Notes: generated by a model from the sequence alone, not told the origin. Shown: positions 34,928-43,213, numbered from the stretch's first letter. The stretch is 64,000 nucleotides of DNA from Flavobacteriaceae bacterium (GCA_947457255.1 CANGUZ010000001.1:1-64000); one strand, 5' to 3'. Numbers and translations are program-made.

Positions 34928-34960
34928 CAAAATTACTGCCATTTCTTATAAAATGTCAAA
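34928..34960 (-). promoter_or_regulatory. grpE-dnaJ promoter with tandem TGACA
   Basis: On the minus strand TTTG (34960-34957) and TAATTTTG (34935-34928) are separated by 21 bp, a full match to the Bacteroidota consensus. Two direct TGACA repeats eight bases apart overlap and flank the -33 TTTG; they could be an operator for heat-shock control (inferred). Confidence 0.75.
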
Positions 34961-35062
34961 TTGTCACTATTTTTGTTACTTTTAAAATAGTAGCTTTTAA
35001 AATTCAGTAAAAAAAATTAAAATTTTAATAAAATTTTATGACTATTTCGATTTCGTATTCTT

Positions 35063-35191
35063 TATATTTGTATTAGTAAATAATTATTTACTATTATTGA
35101 ATCTTAAGGTTAGCGTTAAGCTTCTAAATATTATTAATTCACACTGTTATATAAAAAAGCTCCGTTATAAAAATAAACAGAGCTTTTTTTT
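35063..35191 (+). ncRNA. Candidate small RNA gene
   Basis: TATATTTG (-7) at 35063-35070 would start transcription near 35074, the first base of the perfect 20-bp palindrome TAGTAAATAATTATTTACTA (35074-35093). Downstream are a CTTAA/TTAAG stem-loop (about 35102-35119) and a terminator hairpin (AAAAAAGCTC 35153-35162 against GAGCTTTTTT 35180-35189) with an eight-T run. No open frame of note lies inside. The -33 element is poor. The hairpin also ends the minus-strand epimerase gene. Confidence 0.4.
35150..35191. terminator. Bidirectional terminator (epimerase gene / candidate sRNA)
   Basis: Perfect ten-base arms (35153-35162 and 35180-35189) with T runs on both strands. It lies immediately after the epimerase stop. 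Confidence 0.75.
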
Positions 35192-36095
35192 ATGCTAAGA
35201 TATTTATTAACGCTTTTTCTGCGGTTGGAAATTGAAATTCAAATCCCTGATCAATTACTTTTTGAGCACTTAAATTTTTATTGGTAAATAATAATTCGTG
35301 CATATCGCCTAGAATCAATCTCATTACAAATTTTGGAATGTTTGGCATGAATAATGGCTTCTCTAAAATAGTTGCAATTGCTTTGGTTAATCCTGCATTT
35401 GTTATAGGATGAGGTGCAACTGCATTATAAACTCCTTCCCAAGAATTATTTACTGCAAAAAAATAAATTGACGCTAAATCGTGAATGTGAATCCAAGATT
35501 GTATTTGTTTTCCGTCTCCAAAAGAAGAACCTATACCTAGTTTTATAGGTTTTAGCATTTCTTGTAAAGCACCTCCCTTTTTAGACAAAACAATACCCGT
35601 TCTTAATTTGCAAACTTTAACTCCTAAACTTTTAAATTTATCGACACTTTCTTCCCACTTTAGAACAACGTTTCCTAAAAAATCATCTTCGATTTCAGTT
35701 GAAGTTTCAGAGTAAATTTTAGTTGAACTATTTGGATAAATTGCAGTTCCAGAAGCTGAAACTATTAGTTTTACGTGATTGGGATTTTCTTTAAGAGCTT
35801 TGTAAAGTACGTTTGAAGAAAATAATCTGCTTTCTATAATTTCTTGTTTGTATGATTTTGTCCATCGCTTTGCAATGGTAGCTCCAGCTAGATGAATGAT
35901 TGCATCAACACCCATAAGACAATTTTCATCTATAATTCCTTGCTCTGGATTCCAGAAAAAGCCTTTATAATTTAGTTGATTTTCGATTTTGTGCTTTGAT
36001 GTAGTGAGATAATGAATGGAAGTTCCATTTTGGAGTAGTAATGAAACTAATTCGCTTCCTATTAATCCTGTAGCACCGGTAATTAGAATTCGCAT
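35190..36095 (-). CDS. TIGR01777-type NAD(P)-binding epimerase
   Basis: A 301-aa atypical short-chain dehydrogenase of the SDR39U1/YfcH group: N-terminal RILITGATGLIGSELVSLL nucleotide-binding motif, DAIIHLAGATIAKRWT, and GSGDGKQIQSWIHIHDLA, followed by the C-terminal family block FTNKNLSAQKVIDQGFEFQFPTAEKAL. The family is annotated as epimerase-like; the true substrate is unknown. It is on the minus strand, isolated, with a bidirectional terminator directly after it. Confidence 0.9.
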   Translation of the reverse strand: MRILITGATGLIGSELVSLLLQNGTSIHYLTTSKHKIENQLNYKGFFWNPEQGIIDENCLMGVDAIIHLAGATIAKRWTKSYKQEIIESRLFSSNVLYKALKENPNHVKLIVSASGTAIYPNSSTKIYSETSTEIEDDFLGNVVLKWEESVDKFKSLGVKVCKLRTGIVLSKKGGALQEMLKPIKLGIGSSFGDGKQIQSWIHIHDLASIYFFAVNNSWEGVYNAVAPHPITNAGLTKAIATILEKPLFMPNIPKFVMRLILGDMHELLFTNKNLSAQKVIDQGFEFQFPTAEKALINILA

Positions 36096-36178
36096 GTTTT
36101 TATTACAAATTTAATACTCCTATTTTAAATAGTGAATTAAATTAGGTTCGATTTAACGATTGTTCGTAAAAGAAAAGA

Positions 36179-36631
36179 TTATTTAATTTTTATACTCCAT
36201 TCAAAATTCATTTCAGAAACTTGCTCCCCTTTTTGGTTAGTTCCTATCGATTTCATCCAAAATGTTTGTCCTTCTCTAGTCGCAATTGTTTTTTGAATCG
36301 CTTCGTTTATTAAATGTCCGTCATTGCAGGTAAAAGCTATTTGTCCGGTTGCTTTTTTTGAAAAGTTACTTTTGTTATTTGCAACGAGCATAGAAATGTT
36401 TTTTTCGCTTTTCTTAATATGTTTCATTACTAATGCTCCAGTTGATAGCTCTGCAGCCATTGCTTGAACGGCAAAGTAGAGTGAATTGAATGGATTTTGA
36501 TTTATCCATCGGTGTTTTACAGTAACAACACATGTAGTTTCATCTATCTCTTTTACTCTAACACCACAAAAAAAGGCTGAGGGTAACTTGTAAAGCAAGA
36601 AAAGATTAATTTTTTTTACTTCTGAATTCAT
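36179..36631 (-). CDS. DUF4442 family protein (hotdog-fold thioesterase-like)
   Basis: A 150-aa protein starting MNSEVKKINLFLLYKLPSAFFCGVRVKEID, a conserved DUF4442 block, with HRWINQNPFNSLYFAVQAMAAELSTGALVM containing the hotdog-type helix. DUF4442 proteins are predicted acyl-CoA thioesterase relatives; the activity is unproven. An ATG 19 codons upstream would add an AT-derived hydrophobic stretch (MLGILVTLICITFIK) and is not favoured, because the family begins near MNxxVxKxN. Confidence 0.8.
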   Translation of the reverse strand: MNSEVKKINLFLLYKLPSAFFCGVRVKEIDETTCVVTVKHRWINQNPFNSLYFAVQAMAAELSTGALVMKHIKKSEKNISMLVANNKSNFSKKATGQIAFTCNDGHLINEAIQKTIATREGQTFWMKSIGTNQKGEQVSEMNFEWSIKIK

Positions 36632-36826
36632 TGATTTACTATTTTTTATAAAAGTAATACAAATTAATGTTACTAGTATGCCTAGCATTGATTTATACTT
36701 AAAAACACTGAAAAGTCTTGTATTCTATACGATTTTAGTAAAAACTACTATTTTTTAAACTCTATTAAATGTTAATGTTTTGTTAATATATACTACTATG
36801 CATTACAAGATACTATTTTTTGGACA

Positions 36827-36834
36827 TATATTTG
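36827..36834 (+). promoter_or_regulatory. -7 box of the DUF4870-GIN-PspC operon
   Basis: TATATTTG, 29 bp before the ATG at 36863. No strong -33 TTTG at the correct spacing. Confidence 0.5.
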
Positions 36835-36862
36835 CATAAGAAATTACTATATACTTTAAATC

Positions 36863-37318
36863 ATGGAAGCAACTAATAATAAAAATACAGCAACATTACT
36901 TCACTTGAGTGCATTAAGCCAATATATTTTTCCGTTCGGAAATTTTATTTTCCCAATACTAATATGGTCTGCAACAAAGGAAAAATCAGAATATCTTAAT
37001 GAGCAAGGAAAACAAGTAATCAATTTTCAGTTGAGTTTATTTGTTTATTCTATAGTACTAGCCATGATTGCTATTCCTATTTTATTAGTTACATTTTTGA
37101 AGAACTTTTCAATTAATGATTTTTCAAATCACAATAATTTTCCTTTTAAAAATATAAATATTGAAGACTTAAACGGAATTGCTCTATTTGGAATCCTAGC
37201 AGTTGTATTATTTTTTACACTTAAAGTAATCGAGTTTTTATTAATCATATTAGCATCAGTAAAAGCATCAAACGGAATAGGTTATAATTATCCAATTACT
37301 ATTTCTTTTTTAAAATAA
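36863..37318 (+). CDS. DUF4870 domain membrane protein
   Basis: A 151-aa membrane protein with three to four hydrophobic segments. It starts ATLLHLSALSQYIFPFGNFIFPILIWSATKEKSEYLNEQGKQVINFQLS, the hallmark of DUF4870 (Tic20-like family). The C-terminal half contains ALFGILAVVLFFTLKVIEFLLIILASVKASNG. The role is unknown. It is the first gene of a six-gene operon that continues with GIN, PadR and PspC genes. Confidence 0.88.
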   Translation: MEATNNKNTATLLHLSALSQYIFPFGNFIFPILIWSATKEKSEYLNEQGKQVINFQLSLFVYSIVLAMIAIPILLVTFLKNFSINDFSNHNNFPFKNINIEDLNGIALFGILAVVLFFTLKVIEFLLIILASVKASNGIGYNYPITISFLK

Positions 37319-37323
37319 TCATC

Positions 37324-37354
37324 ACCCGAGCGTCAGCGAACTGGCGAAGCAATC
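37324..37354. repeat. GC-rich REP-like patch
   Basis: A roughly 30-bp stretch (CCCGAGCGTCAGCGAACTGG...) about 60% G+C inside an AT-rich gap, with CGAGCGTCAGCGAAC / TGGCGAAGC repeats. Possibly a REP-like fragment; no second copy in the window. Confidence 0.35.
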
Positions 37355-37407
37355 AAAATCGAATCGTTAAATAAATCAAATCAATCATCAATCAAAAAAT
37401 CGAAATC

Positions 37408-38184
37408 ATGTTAAAAATCATCACAACGCTAACTTTAATCCTTGTTGGATTGGTAGCAAAAAGTCAAGAACTAGAAAACAGAAAAGTATCTGATTTTTCT
37501 AGAGTAGAGGTTCAAAATGGAATTGAACTCATTTACACTGAAAGTGAACAACTTTCGTTGCAAGTAGAATTGTCTGACAATACTGTAACAAGTAATTTAA
37601 TAACCGAAGTTAAAGGAAAAACTTTAAAAATATATTTACCTAAGGGTAATGATTGTTCTAAAAGTAAAGGTTTAGTAAAAGTATATTTGTCTAGTAAAAA
37701 TGTTGCTTTTTTTAAAGCTAGTTTATATTCTAAAATTACTGTAACGAACCAAATTAGTGCATTAAATAGTAAGGTGGTTTTAAATTCTAAATCCGTTTTT
37801 AATGGAAACATAAAAAATGAAGGCAAAACCAAAATAGTTGGAGAAAGAGGAACCGTGTTTAACGGTAAAATAGAAACTCAAATTCTTAAAGGAAATTTTA
37901 AAGACAATGCGAAAGCGAACATTACAGGAATGGCTATAAAAGCGAACATACTAACTAATGATACCGCTTTGTGTAACGCAAAAAACTTTGTTACCCGCTC
38001 GCTATCTATAACTGCTGAGGGAAACGCTATAGTTTTTATTCACTCTGACTCTAAAGTTTCGGTAACTGTTGCCGATAAAGCAAAAGTTACTTATACAGGT
38101 TTTCCTAAAACCGTTCAATTAAATGAAGAAGCTAAATCACTTTATAAGTTAAAAAGCAATCAAGCTTTATCACTAAATTATTAA
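37408..38184 (+). CDS. GIN domain (DUF2807) secreted protein 1
   Basis: A 258-aa protein with an N-terminal signal peptide (LTLILVGLVAKSQ) and a GIN/DUF2807 domain, a repetitive parallel-beta fold: FSRVEVQNGIELIYTE followed by many strands of about 18-25 residues (AFFKASLYSKITVTN, NSKVVLNSKSVFNGNIKN, LSITAEGNAIVFIHSDSKVSV). No lipobox. The second of six operon genes and one of three GIN proteins here. Function unknown; related putative auto-transporter adhesin head domains suggest envelope surface or scaffold roles. Confidence 0.85.
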   Translation: MLKIITTLTLILVGLVAKSQELENRKVSDFSRVEVQNGIELIYTESEQLSLQVELSDNTVTSNLITEVKGKTLKIYLPKGNDCSKSKGLVKVYLSSKNVAFFKASLYSKITVTNQISALNSKVVLNSKSVFNGNIKNEGKTKIVGERGTVFNGKIETQILKGNFKDNAKANITGMAIKANILTNDTALCNAKNFVTRSLSITAEGNAIVFIHSDSKVSVTVADKAKVTYTGFPKTVQLNEEAKSLYKLKSNQALSLNY

Positions 38185-38242
38185 AATTGAACGAAAATGA
38201 AATCGAAAAACGAATTAAAATCCCAAAATAATAAAAGAAATT

Positions 38243-38572
38243 ATGAACATTGAAAACACAAAAGCCCAGATGCGTAAAGGTGTTCTCGAGTTTTGCATCC
38301 TTTCAGTATTAAAAGAAAAAGAAGCATATACCTCAGAAATATTAGACACCTTAAAAAACGCTAAACTGCTTGTTGTAGAGGGAACTGTTTATCCGCTATT
38401 AACAAGACTTAAAAACGACGGATTACTCAACTATCGTTGGGAAGAATCTACATCAGGACCGCCTAGAAAATATTACGGGTTAACCGAAATAGGGCAAACC
38501 TTTTTAAATGAATTAGATGGTACTTGGACTGAATTGTCTGATGCTGTAAACATTATAACAAACCAAAAATAA
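38243..38572 (+). CDS. PadR family transcriptional regulator
   Basis: A 109-aa regulator with a PadR winged helix: QMRKGVLEFCILSVLKEKEAYTSEILDTL, recognition region LLVVEGTVYPLLTRLKNDGLLNYRW, and PRKYYGLTEIGQTFLNEL. PadR proteins act as repressors, often of the operon they belong to. It lies five bases before the PspC gene and is likely to control the operon (inferred). There is no C-terminal domain beyond the short helix. Confidence 0.95.
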   Translation: MNIENTKAQMRKGVLEFCILSVLKEKEAYTSEILDTLKNAKLLVVEGTVYPLLTRLKNDGLLNYRWEESTSGPPRKYYGLTEIGQTFLNELDGTWTELSDAVNIITNQK

Positions 38573-38577
38573 AAGTC

Positions 38578-40308
38578 ATGAACAAAACTGTAAACATAAA
38601 TTTAGGAGGAATGTTCTTTCACATTGACGAAGATGCATACCAAAAACTAACACGCTATTTTGAGGCAATAAAACGTTCCTTATCAAGTGCCAATGGACAA
38701 GACGAAATCATTAAAGATATAGAACTGCGCATTGCTGAATTAATAACAGAAAAACATTCGAACGATAAACATGTAATCAATTTAAAAGTATTAGATGAAA
38801 TTATTGCTGTAATGGGACAACCCGAAGATTATAGAATTGATATTGACGGAGATGAACCACAAAAAACTGATTTCACATCAACAAATAGAGTTTCTAAAAA
38901 ACTATATCGCGATAAAGACAAAGGCTCAATTGCTGGTGTTTGTACTGGTTTAGGACATTATTTTGGAATTGAAGCTGTTTGGATTAAAATTGCATTTTTA
39001 CTATTAGCTTCGACTAGTTTTGGATTTATAGCTTACATTATTCTTTGGATTGTAATGCCGGTAGCTGTAACCACATCCGAAAAACTAGAAATGACAGGAG
39101 AACCCATAACCATTTCTAACATAGAAAAAAAAGTTAGAGAAGAATATGAAACCGTTTCAGAAAAATTAAAAAATGCCAATTATGACAAAATGGGAAACCA
39201 AGTTAAAACGGGTTTTGCAAAATTTGCATCAGAAGTTGGTGATGTCTCATTAAGTATTTTTAAAATTTTCGCTAAAATTTTAGGTGTAATCATCATTATG
39301 TCAAGTTTAGCAATATTAATTATACTTTTTATTGGCGTATTTACTATTGGCTCAACAGCATTTATTGAATTTCCGTGGCAAGATTTTGTAAATGCAGGTA
39401 ATTTTTCAGACTATCCAATCTGGGCTTTTGGTTTATTAATGTTTTTAGCTGTTGGAGTTCCGTTTTTCTTTTTACTACTATTAGGATTCAAGTTGTTGTC
39501 TCCAAGTGTAAAATCTATTGGAAACATAGCGAAGTATACTTTAATTGCGCTTTGGTCAATTGCTATTGGGCTTTTAATTAGTCTAGGTATCAAACAAGCA
39601 TCTGAATTTGCAGAAGAGGGAAGAATTGTACAAAAACAATCTATTGCGATAAATCCTACTGACACTTTGTTCATAAAATTCAAACACAATAATTACTTTG
39701 CTAAAGATGTTTATGAATACAACAACTTTAAGATTACCGAAGATTCTACTGATAACAAAGTGATTTACTCCAATCAAGTTCGTTTGAAAATTTTAAAAAC
39801 AGACGAGAAAACAGCATTTCTTCAAATTGAAAAGCAAGCAAGAGGAAAATCATTATCTGAAGCCAGAAAGACTGCCGATAAGATTAAATACGGATTTAAA
39901 ATAGTAGGGAACCAATTAATTTTAGATAACTATTTCGTCACTGATTTTAAAAACAAATATAGAGATCAAGAAGTACAACTCATTCTATACTTGCCAGAGG
40001 GAACATTCTTTAAACCAGACAATAGTGTGAAAGAGTATGATGAATCAGATGACTCGTTTTTTAACTTGCATTTTAGTTCCGATAAATTTATTTACAAAAT
40101 GGGTTCTTCACAAGTAAAATGCTTGAACTGCCCAGAAGAAGAAAATGAATGGAATGACGTTGAAAGTATTGAAAACTTAGAAAAAGAAAACGATAGTATA
40201 AGCACTACAACAGTAGATGTAAACGGAGAAAAAGTAATTATTAAACAAGTTATAGGAAAAGAAGGATTAACTACTGACGTAAATGGTGTAGTAATTAAAA
40301 AACAATAG
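38578..40308 (+). CDS. PspC domain membrane protein
   Basis: A 576-aa protein. Residues 1-95 form an N-terminal helical domain (FFHIDEDAYQKLTRYFEAIKRSL, MGQPEDYRI) often present in Bacteroidota PspC proteins. The PspC motif follows (KKLYRDKDKGSIAGVCTGLGHYFGIEAVWIKI) with a membrane helix, then further membrane segments (about 225-345), and a large beta-rich C-terminal region (about 350-545, VQLILYLPEGTFFKPDNSV) exposed outside the inner membrane. PspC in other phyla relays envelope stress; the C-terminal half here resembles the beta-repeat neighbours, linking the stress sensor to GIN proteins (inferred). Confidence 0.9.
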   Translation: MNKTVNINLGGMFFHIDEDAYQKLTRYFEAIKRSLSSANGQDEIIKDIELRIAELITEKHSNDKHVINLKVLDEIIAVMGQPEDYRIDIDGDEPQKTDFTSTNRVSKKLYRDKDKGSIAGVCTGLGHYFGIEAVWIKIAFLLLASTSFGFIAYIILWIVMPVAVTTSEKLEMTGEPITISNIEKKVREEYETVSEKLKNANYDKMGNQVKTGFAKFASEVGDVSLSIFKIFAKILGVIIIMSSLAILIILFIGVFTIGSTAFIEFPWQDFVNAGNFSDYPIWAFGLLMFLAVGVPFFFLLLLGFKLLSPSVKSIGNIAKYTLIALWSIAIGLLISLGIKQASEFAEEGRIVQKQSIAINPTDTLFIKFKHNNYFAKDVYEYNNFKITEDSTDNKVIYSNQVRLKILKTDEKTAFLQIEKQARGKSLSEARKTADKIKYGFKIVGNQLILDNYFVTDFKNKYRDQEVQLILYLPEGTFFKPDNSVKEYDESDDSFFNLHFSSDKFIYKMGSSQVKCLNCPEEENEWNDVESIENLEKENDSISTTTVDVNGEKVIIKQVIGKEGLTTDVNGVVIKKQ

Positions 40309-40310
40309 TC

Positions 40311-41051
40311 ATGGTAAAAACGATATTATTTTTGACAAAACTTATAGTTACAGCTTTCATTGTATTATTATTCTCCTCCTGTAAATATGATATAAATTTA
40401 GGAAATAGAGAAACTGGAAACGGAAACATTACAACTCAAACAAGATTGGTAAATAACGATTTTCAGAAAATCGAGGTTAGTTCTGGTATCGAAGTTGTAA
40501 TAGAACAAACTGATACTAAATCTATTTCAGTAGAAGCTGACGAGAATTTACATAAAATTATAAGTACAACCGTTGAAAATGGTGTTCTAATTATAAAAAC
40601 TAAAAAAGGATATAATGCTACTCAAACTCCAAAAGTGATTGTAAAAACACCTTCAATTTCAGGAATAAATGCATCAAGTGGATCAAAAATTGATAGTGCA
40701 AATACTTTAATAACAAATGATATAAAAGTTGAAGCTGATAGCGGAAGTGAAATAAAGATAAATGTCGAAGCTGATGCAATTTCTTTAACAACTGAAAGCG
40801 GAAGTACTATTATTGCTAGCGGAAAAGCATTAAAACTTGAAACTGACTCGTCTAGCGGTAGCCAAATTAATGCTGAGCAATTAATGGCAAACGACGTCCT
40901 TTCAGAATCTAGTAGCGGTAGTACAACAACGGTATCCCCTATTTTATTATTAACAGCAAGTGCATCAAGCGGAAGTAGCATTAATTATCATGGTACTCCA
41001 AAAAAAGTACAAAGTAAAACTAGTTCGGGAGGAAGTATAAGTAAAGAATAA
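40311..41051 (+). CDS. GIN domain (DUF2807) lipoprotein 2
   Basis: A 246-aa protein with a lipoprotein signal (VLLFSSCKYD, lipobox-like Ser-Ser-Cys around residue 24). The GIN domain (about 45-240) is a regular beta-solenoid in which nearly every turn carries Ser-Gly: ASSGSKI, DSGSEI, ESGSTI, SSSGSQI, SSSGSTTTV, ASSGSSI, SSGGSI. Start is two bases after the PspC stop. Lipid anchoring places it in the outer membrane or periplasm. Function unknown. Confidence 0.88.
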   Translation: MVKTILFLTKLIVTAFIVLLFSSCKYDINLGNRETGNGNITTQTRLVNNDFQKIEVSSGIEVVIEQTDTKSISVEADENLHKIISTTVENGVLIIKTKKGYNATQTPKVIVKTPSISGINASSGSKIDSANTLITNDIKVEADSGSEIKINVEADAISLTTESGSTIIASGKALKLETDSSSGSQINAEQLMANDVLSESSSGSTTTVSPILLLTASASSGSSINYHGTPKKVQSKTSSGGSISKE

Positions 41052-41070
41052 CGCAATATCTTTAATTTTT

Positions 41071-41100
41071 AAAATCATCTTCAAAAGGGATGATTTTTTT
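41071..41100 (+). terminator. Intrinsic terminator between the second and third GIN genes
   Basis: AAAATCATC (41071-41079) pairs with GATGATTTT (41089-41097), then a T run that leads directly into the next -7 box. Likely reduces expression of the last gene unless its own promoter is used. Confidence 0.75.
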
Positions 41101-41101
41101 T

Positions 41102-41109
41102 TATATTTG
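41102..41109 (+). promoter_or_regulatory. -7 box of the third GIN gene
   Basis: TATATTTG, 17 bp before the ATG at 41126, abutting the T tract of the preceding terminator. Confidence 0.5.
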
Positions 41110-41125
41110 ATGAAAATATATAAAC

Positions 41126-41965
41126 ATGAAAAAAACGGTACTACTCTTAACTTTATTTTTATTTAGTTATTCCGTATCCAGTCAAGATAAAGAAAAAGTA
41201 AAAGGTTCAAAAATTGTAACCGTAACACAGAAAGAAATAAATGAATTCGAAAATCTTGAAGTTGAGGATAATATTGAAATATTTTTAATAAAAGGAGATA
41301 AATGCGCCATAGAAATTGAAGCCGATGATAATCTTCATGACCTTATACAAACAAGCTTTAACGGTAATTCTTTGCAAATTTCAAGTAATAAAGAAGTCAC
41401 TAGCGCAAAAAAATTTAGCGTTAGAGTAACCTATACAACTGGTTTTAAAATGCTAATCGCAAAAGACAATACAAATATAACTGCATTAGCCGAAATTAAT
41501 TTAGATGATTTTACTTTTAAAAGCTTCGACGACTCTAAAATTTTTGCTTATGTAAAAACAAAGAATTTTACTTTGATGGCCAATGATAAATCAAAAATTG
41601 AACTCAATTTAAAATCGGAACAAACCACTATCGAACTTAGTAAAAATGCAAAACTTAAAGCCCTAATTGCATCCAATCAAATGGTTTTTGATATGTATCA
41701 AAAAACAGCTGCTACGGTTGAAGGCGATGTTAATAATTTGAAACTACGATTAGACAACAATGCTGAATTTACCGGTAAAAATTTATCTTCTAAAAATGCT
41801 GAAATCACCACTGAAGGATATACCAATTGCAGTATAATTGTAAGTACAAAAGCCATTATTGACGCTTCTGGAAAATCAGAAATTAATTTGTATGGCACTC
41901 AAAAAATTGAAATGAAAAATTTTATTGACAATGCTACTTTGAACAAAAAAACGTTAATAAAATAA
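41126..41965 (+). CDS. GIN domain (DUF2807) secreted protein 3
   Basis: A 279-aa protein with a signal peptide (MKKTVLLLTLFLFSYSVSSQ) and a GIN domain with repeated beta strands: FENLEVEDNIEIFLIKGDKCAIEIEADDNLHDLI, MLIAKDNTNITALAEI, FTLMANDKSKIELNL, LDNNAEFTGKNLSSKNAEIT. It lacks a lipobox. A separate promoter and preceding terminator make it a partly independent last member of the PadR-PspC-GIN locus. Confidence 0.85.
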   Translation: MKKTVLLLTLFLFSYSVSSQDKEKVKGSKIVTVTQKEINEFENLEVEDNIEIFLIKGDKCAIEIEADDNLHDLIQTSFNGNSLQISSNKEVTSAKKFSVRVTYTTGFKMLIAKDNTNITALAEINLDDFTFKSFDDSKIFAYVKTKNFTLMANDKSKIELNLKSEQTTIELSKNAKLKALIASNQMVFDMYQKTAATVEGDVNNLKLRLDNNAEFTGKNLSSKNAEITTEGYTNCSIIVSTKAIIDASGKSEINLYGTQKIEMKNFIDNATLNKKTLIK

Positions 41966-41976
41966 AATTCTAATTT

Positions 41977-42024
41977 TTATATACAAAAAGAGTTCCTAAA
42001 TTTCGGAACTCTTTTTGTATATAA
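41977..42024. terminator. Long bidirectional terminator between GIN gene 3 and trxB
   Basis: Perfect 20-bp arms (41977-41996 and 42005-42024, containing CAAAAAGAGTTCC / GGAACTCTTTTTG) around an eight-base loop, between two convergent genes. Confidence 0.85.
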
Positions 42025-42034
42025 TAGATTTGTA

Positions 42035-42979
42035 TTAAATCGCCGCTAAATATCTTTCAGCATCTAAGGCAGCCATACAACCTGTACCAGCAGCAGTTAT
42101 TGCCTGACGATAAACATGATCAGCAGCATCTCCAGCTACAAAAACACCAGCTACATTTGTTTTAGATGTGCCAGGAATATTAATAATATAGCCTGTTTCG
42201 TCAAGCGTAAGATAATTAGCAAAAATATCTGTATTTGGTTTATGACCAATGGCTACAAAGAAACCAGTTGCTGGAATTTCAAAAACTTCATTACTTGTTT
42301 TGTTTAAAGCTTTTACGGCTGTTACCACTTGCCCATCACCTAAAACTTCTACCGTATCATGATTCATTAAAATGGTAATATTCTCCGTTTTACGAACACG
42401 CTCTTCCATAATTTTTGAAGCTCTGAATTTCTCGCTACGAACTAACATCGTTACTTTTTTGCATAATTTTGAAAGATAATGCGCTTCCTCACAAGCTGAA
42501 TCTCCAGCACCAACAATAACTACCTCTTGATTTCTATAGAAAAAACCATCGCAAACTGCACAAGCCGAAACTCCACCTCCTGTTTTTAAATAATGTTGCT
42601 CTGAATCAAGTCCTAAATATTTTGCAGTTGCACCAGTAGAAATAATTACAGTTTCGCAATGCAACTCTTTAGTATCATTTATCCATACTTTATGAACAGC
42701 TCCTGAAAAATCAACCTTTGTAGCCCAACCATCACGAACATCAGTTCCAAAACGCTCTGCTTGTTTTTGCAATTGTACCATCATTTCAGGACCAGTAACT
42801 CCATCAACATAACCGGGAAAATTCTCTACTTCATTAGTAGTTGTTAACTGACCGCCTGGCTGTGTTCCTTGGTACAAAACAGGATTCATATTGGCCCTAG
42901 CGGCATAAATAGCGGCTGTATAACCAGCAGGTCCAGAACCTATTATTAGACATTTTATTTTTTCTATTGTATCTGACAT
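42035..42979 (-). CDS. trxB: Thioredoxin-disulfide reductase
   Basis: A 314-aa flavoprotein that reduces thioredoxin with NADPH. FAD motif GSGPAGYTAAIYAARANM near residue 13, the redox motif CAVCDG around residue 138, the NADPH motif VIVGAGDSACEEAHYL and the C-terminal GVFVAGDAADHVYRQAITAAGTGCMAALDAERYL. All family features and the usual length are present. A TACATTTG -7 box is at 43017-43010 on its strand. Confidence 0.97.
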   Translation of the reverse strand: MSDTIEKIKCLIIGSGPAGYTAAIYAARANMNPVLYQGTQPGGQLTTTNEVENFPGYVDGVTGPEMMVQLQKQAERFGTDVRDGWATKVDFSGAVHKVWINDTKELHCETVIISTGATAKYLGLDSEQHYLKTGGGVSACAVCDGFFYRNQEVVIVGAGDSACEEAHYLSKLCKKVTMLVRSEKFRASKIMEERVRKTENITILMNHDTVEVLGDGQVVTAVKALNKTSNEVFEIPATGFFVAIGHKPNTDIFANYLTLDETGYIINIPGTSKTNVAGVFVAGDAADHVYRQAITAAGTGCMAALDAERYLAAI

Positions 42980-43097
42980 AATTGTATTTTAAAATCAATT
43001 TTGAGATTGCAAATGTAAACTATATTCTAAAAATTTTGTACTCAAATAAATCCTAATTTACTATTTTAAAATAAATTTTATTTATTTATGTAAATCT

Positions 43098-43127
43098 TTT
43101 GAAGAGAAAAATTAAACATTATATTTG
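43098..43127 (+). promoter_or_regulatory. tRNA-Pro promoter
   Basis: TTTG (43098-43101), 18 bp, TATATTTG (43120-43127): full match to the Bacteroidota promoter consensus, 11 bp before the mature tRNA. Confidence 0.8.
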
Positions 43128-43137
43128 CATTCGATTT

Positions 43138-43212
43138 CGGGGTGTAGCGTAGCTCGGTTATCGCGCCTGCTTTGGGAGCAGGAGGCCGCAGGTTCGAATC
43201 CTGCCACCCCGA
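43138..43212 (+). tRNA. tRNA-Pro (anticodon TGG)
   Basis: A complete cloverleaf of 75 nt. The acceptor stem CGGGGTG pairs with CACCCCG and the discriminator is A. The anticodon stem CCTGC/GCAGG closes the loop TTTGGGA with anticodon TGG, and the T arm is GCAGG-TTCGAAT-CCTGC. CCA is not encoded. A consensus promoter precedes it and a strong terminator follows. Confidence 0.97.
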
Positions 43213-43213
43213 C

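Noticed and set aside
35150..35191. Terminator hairpin of the epimerase as the only feature at this site
   Set aside because: Not rejected as a terminator, but insufficient to explain the separate -7 box and palindrome at 35063-35093, so the sRNA hypothesis was kept as a finding.
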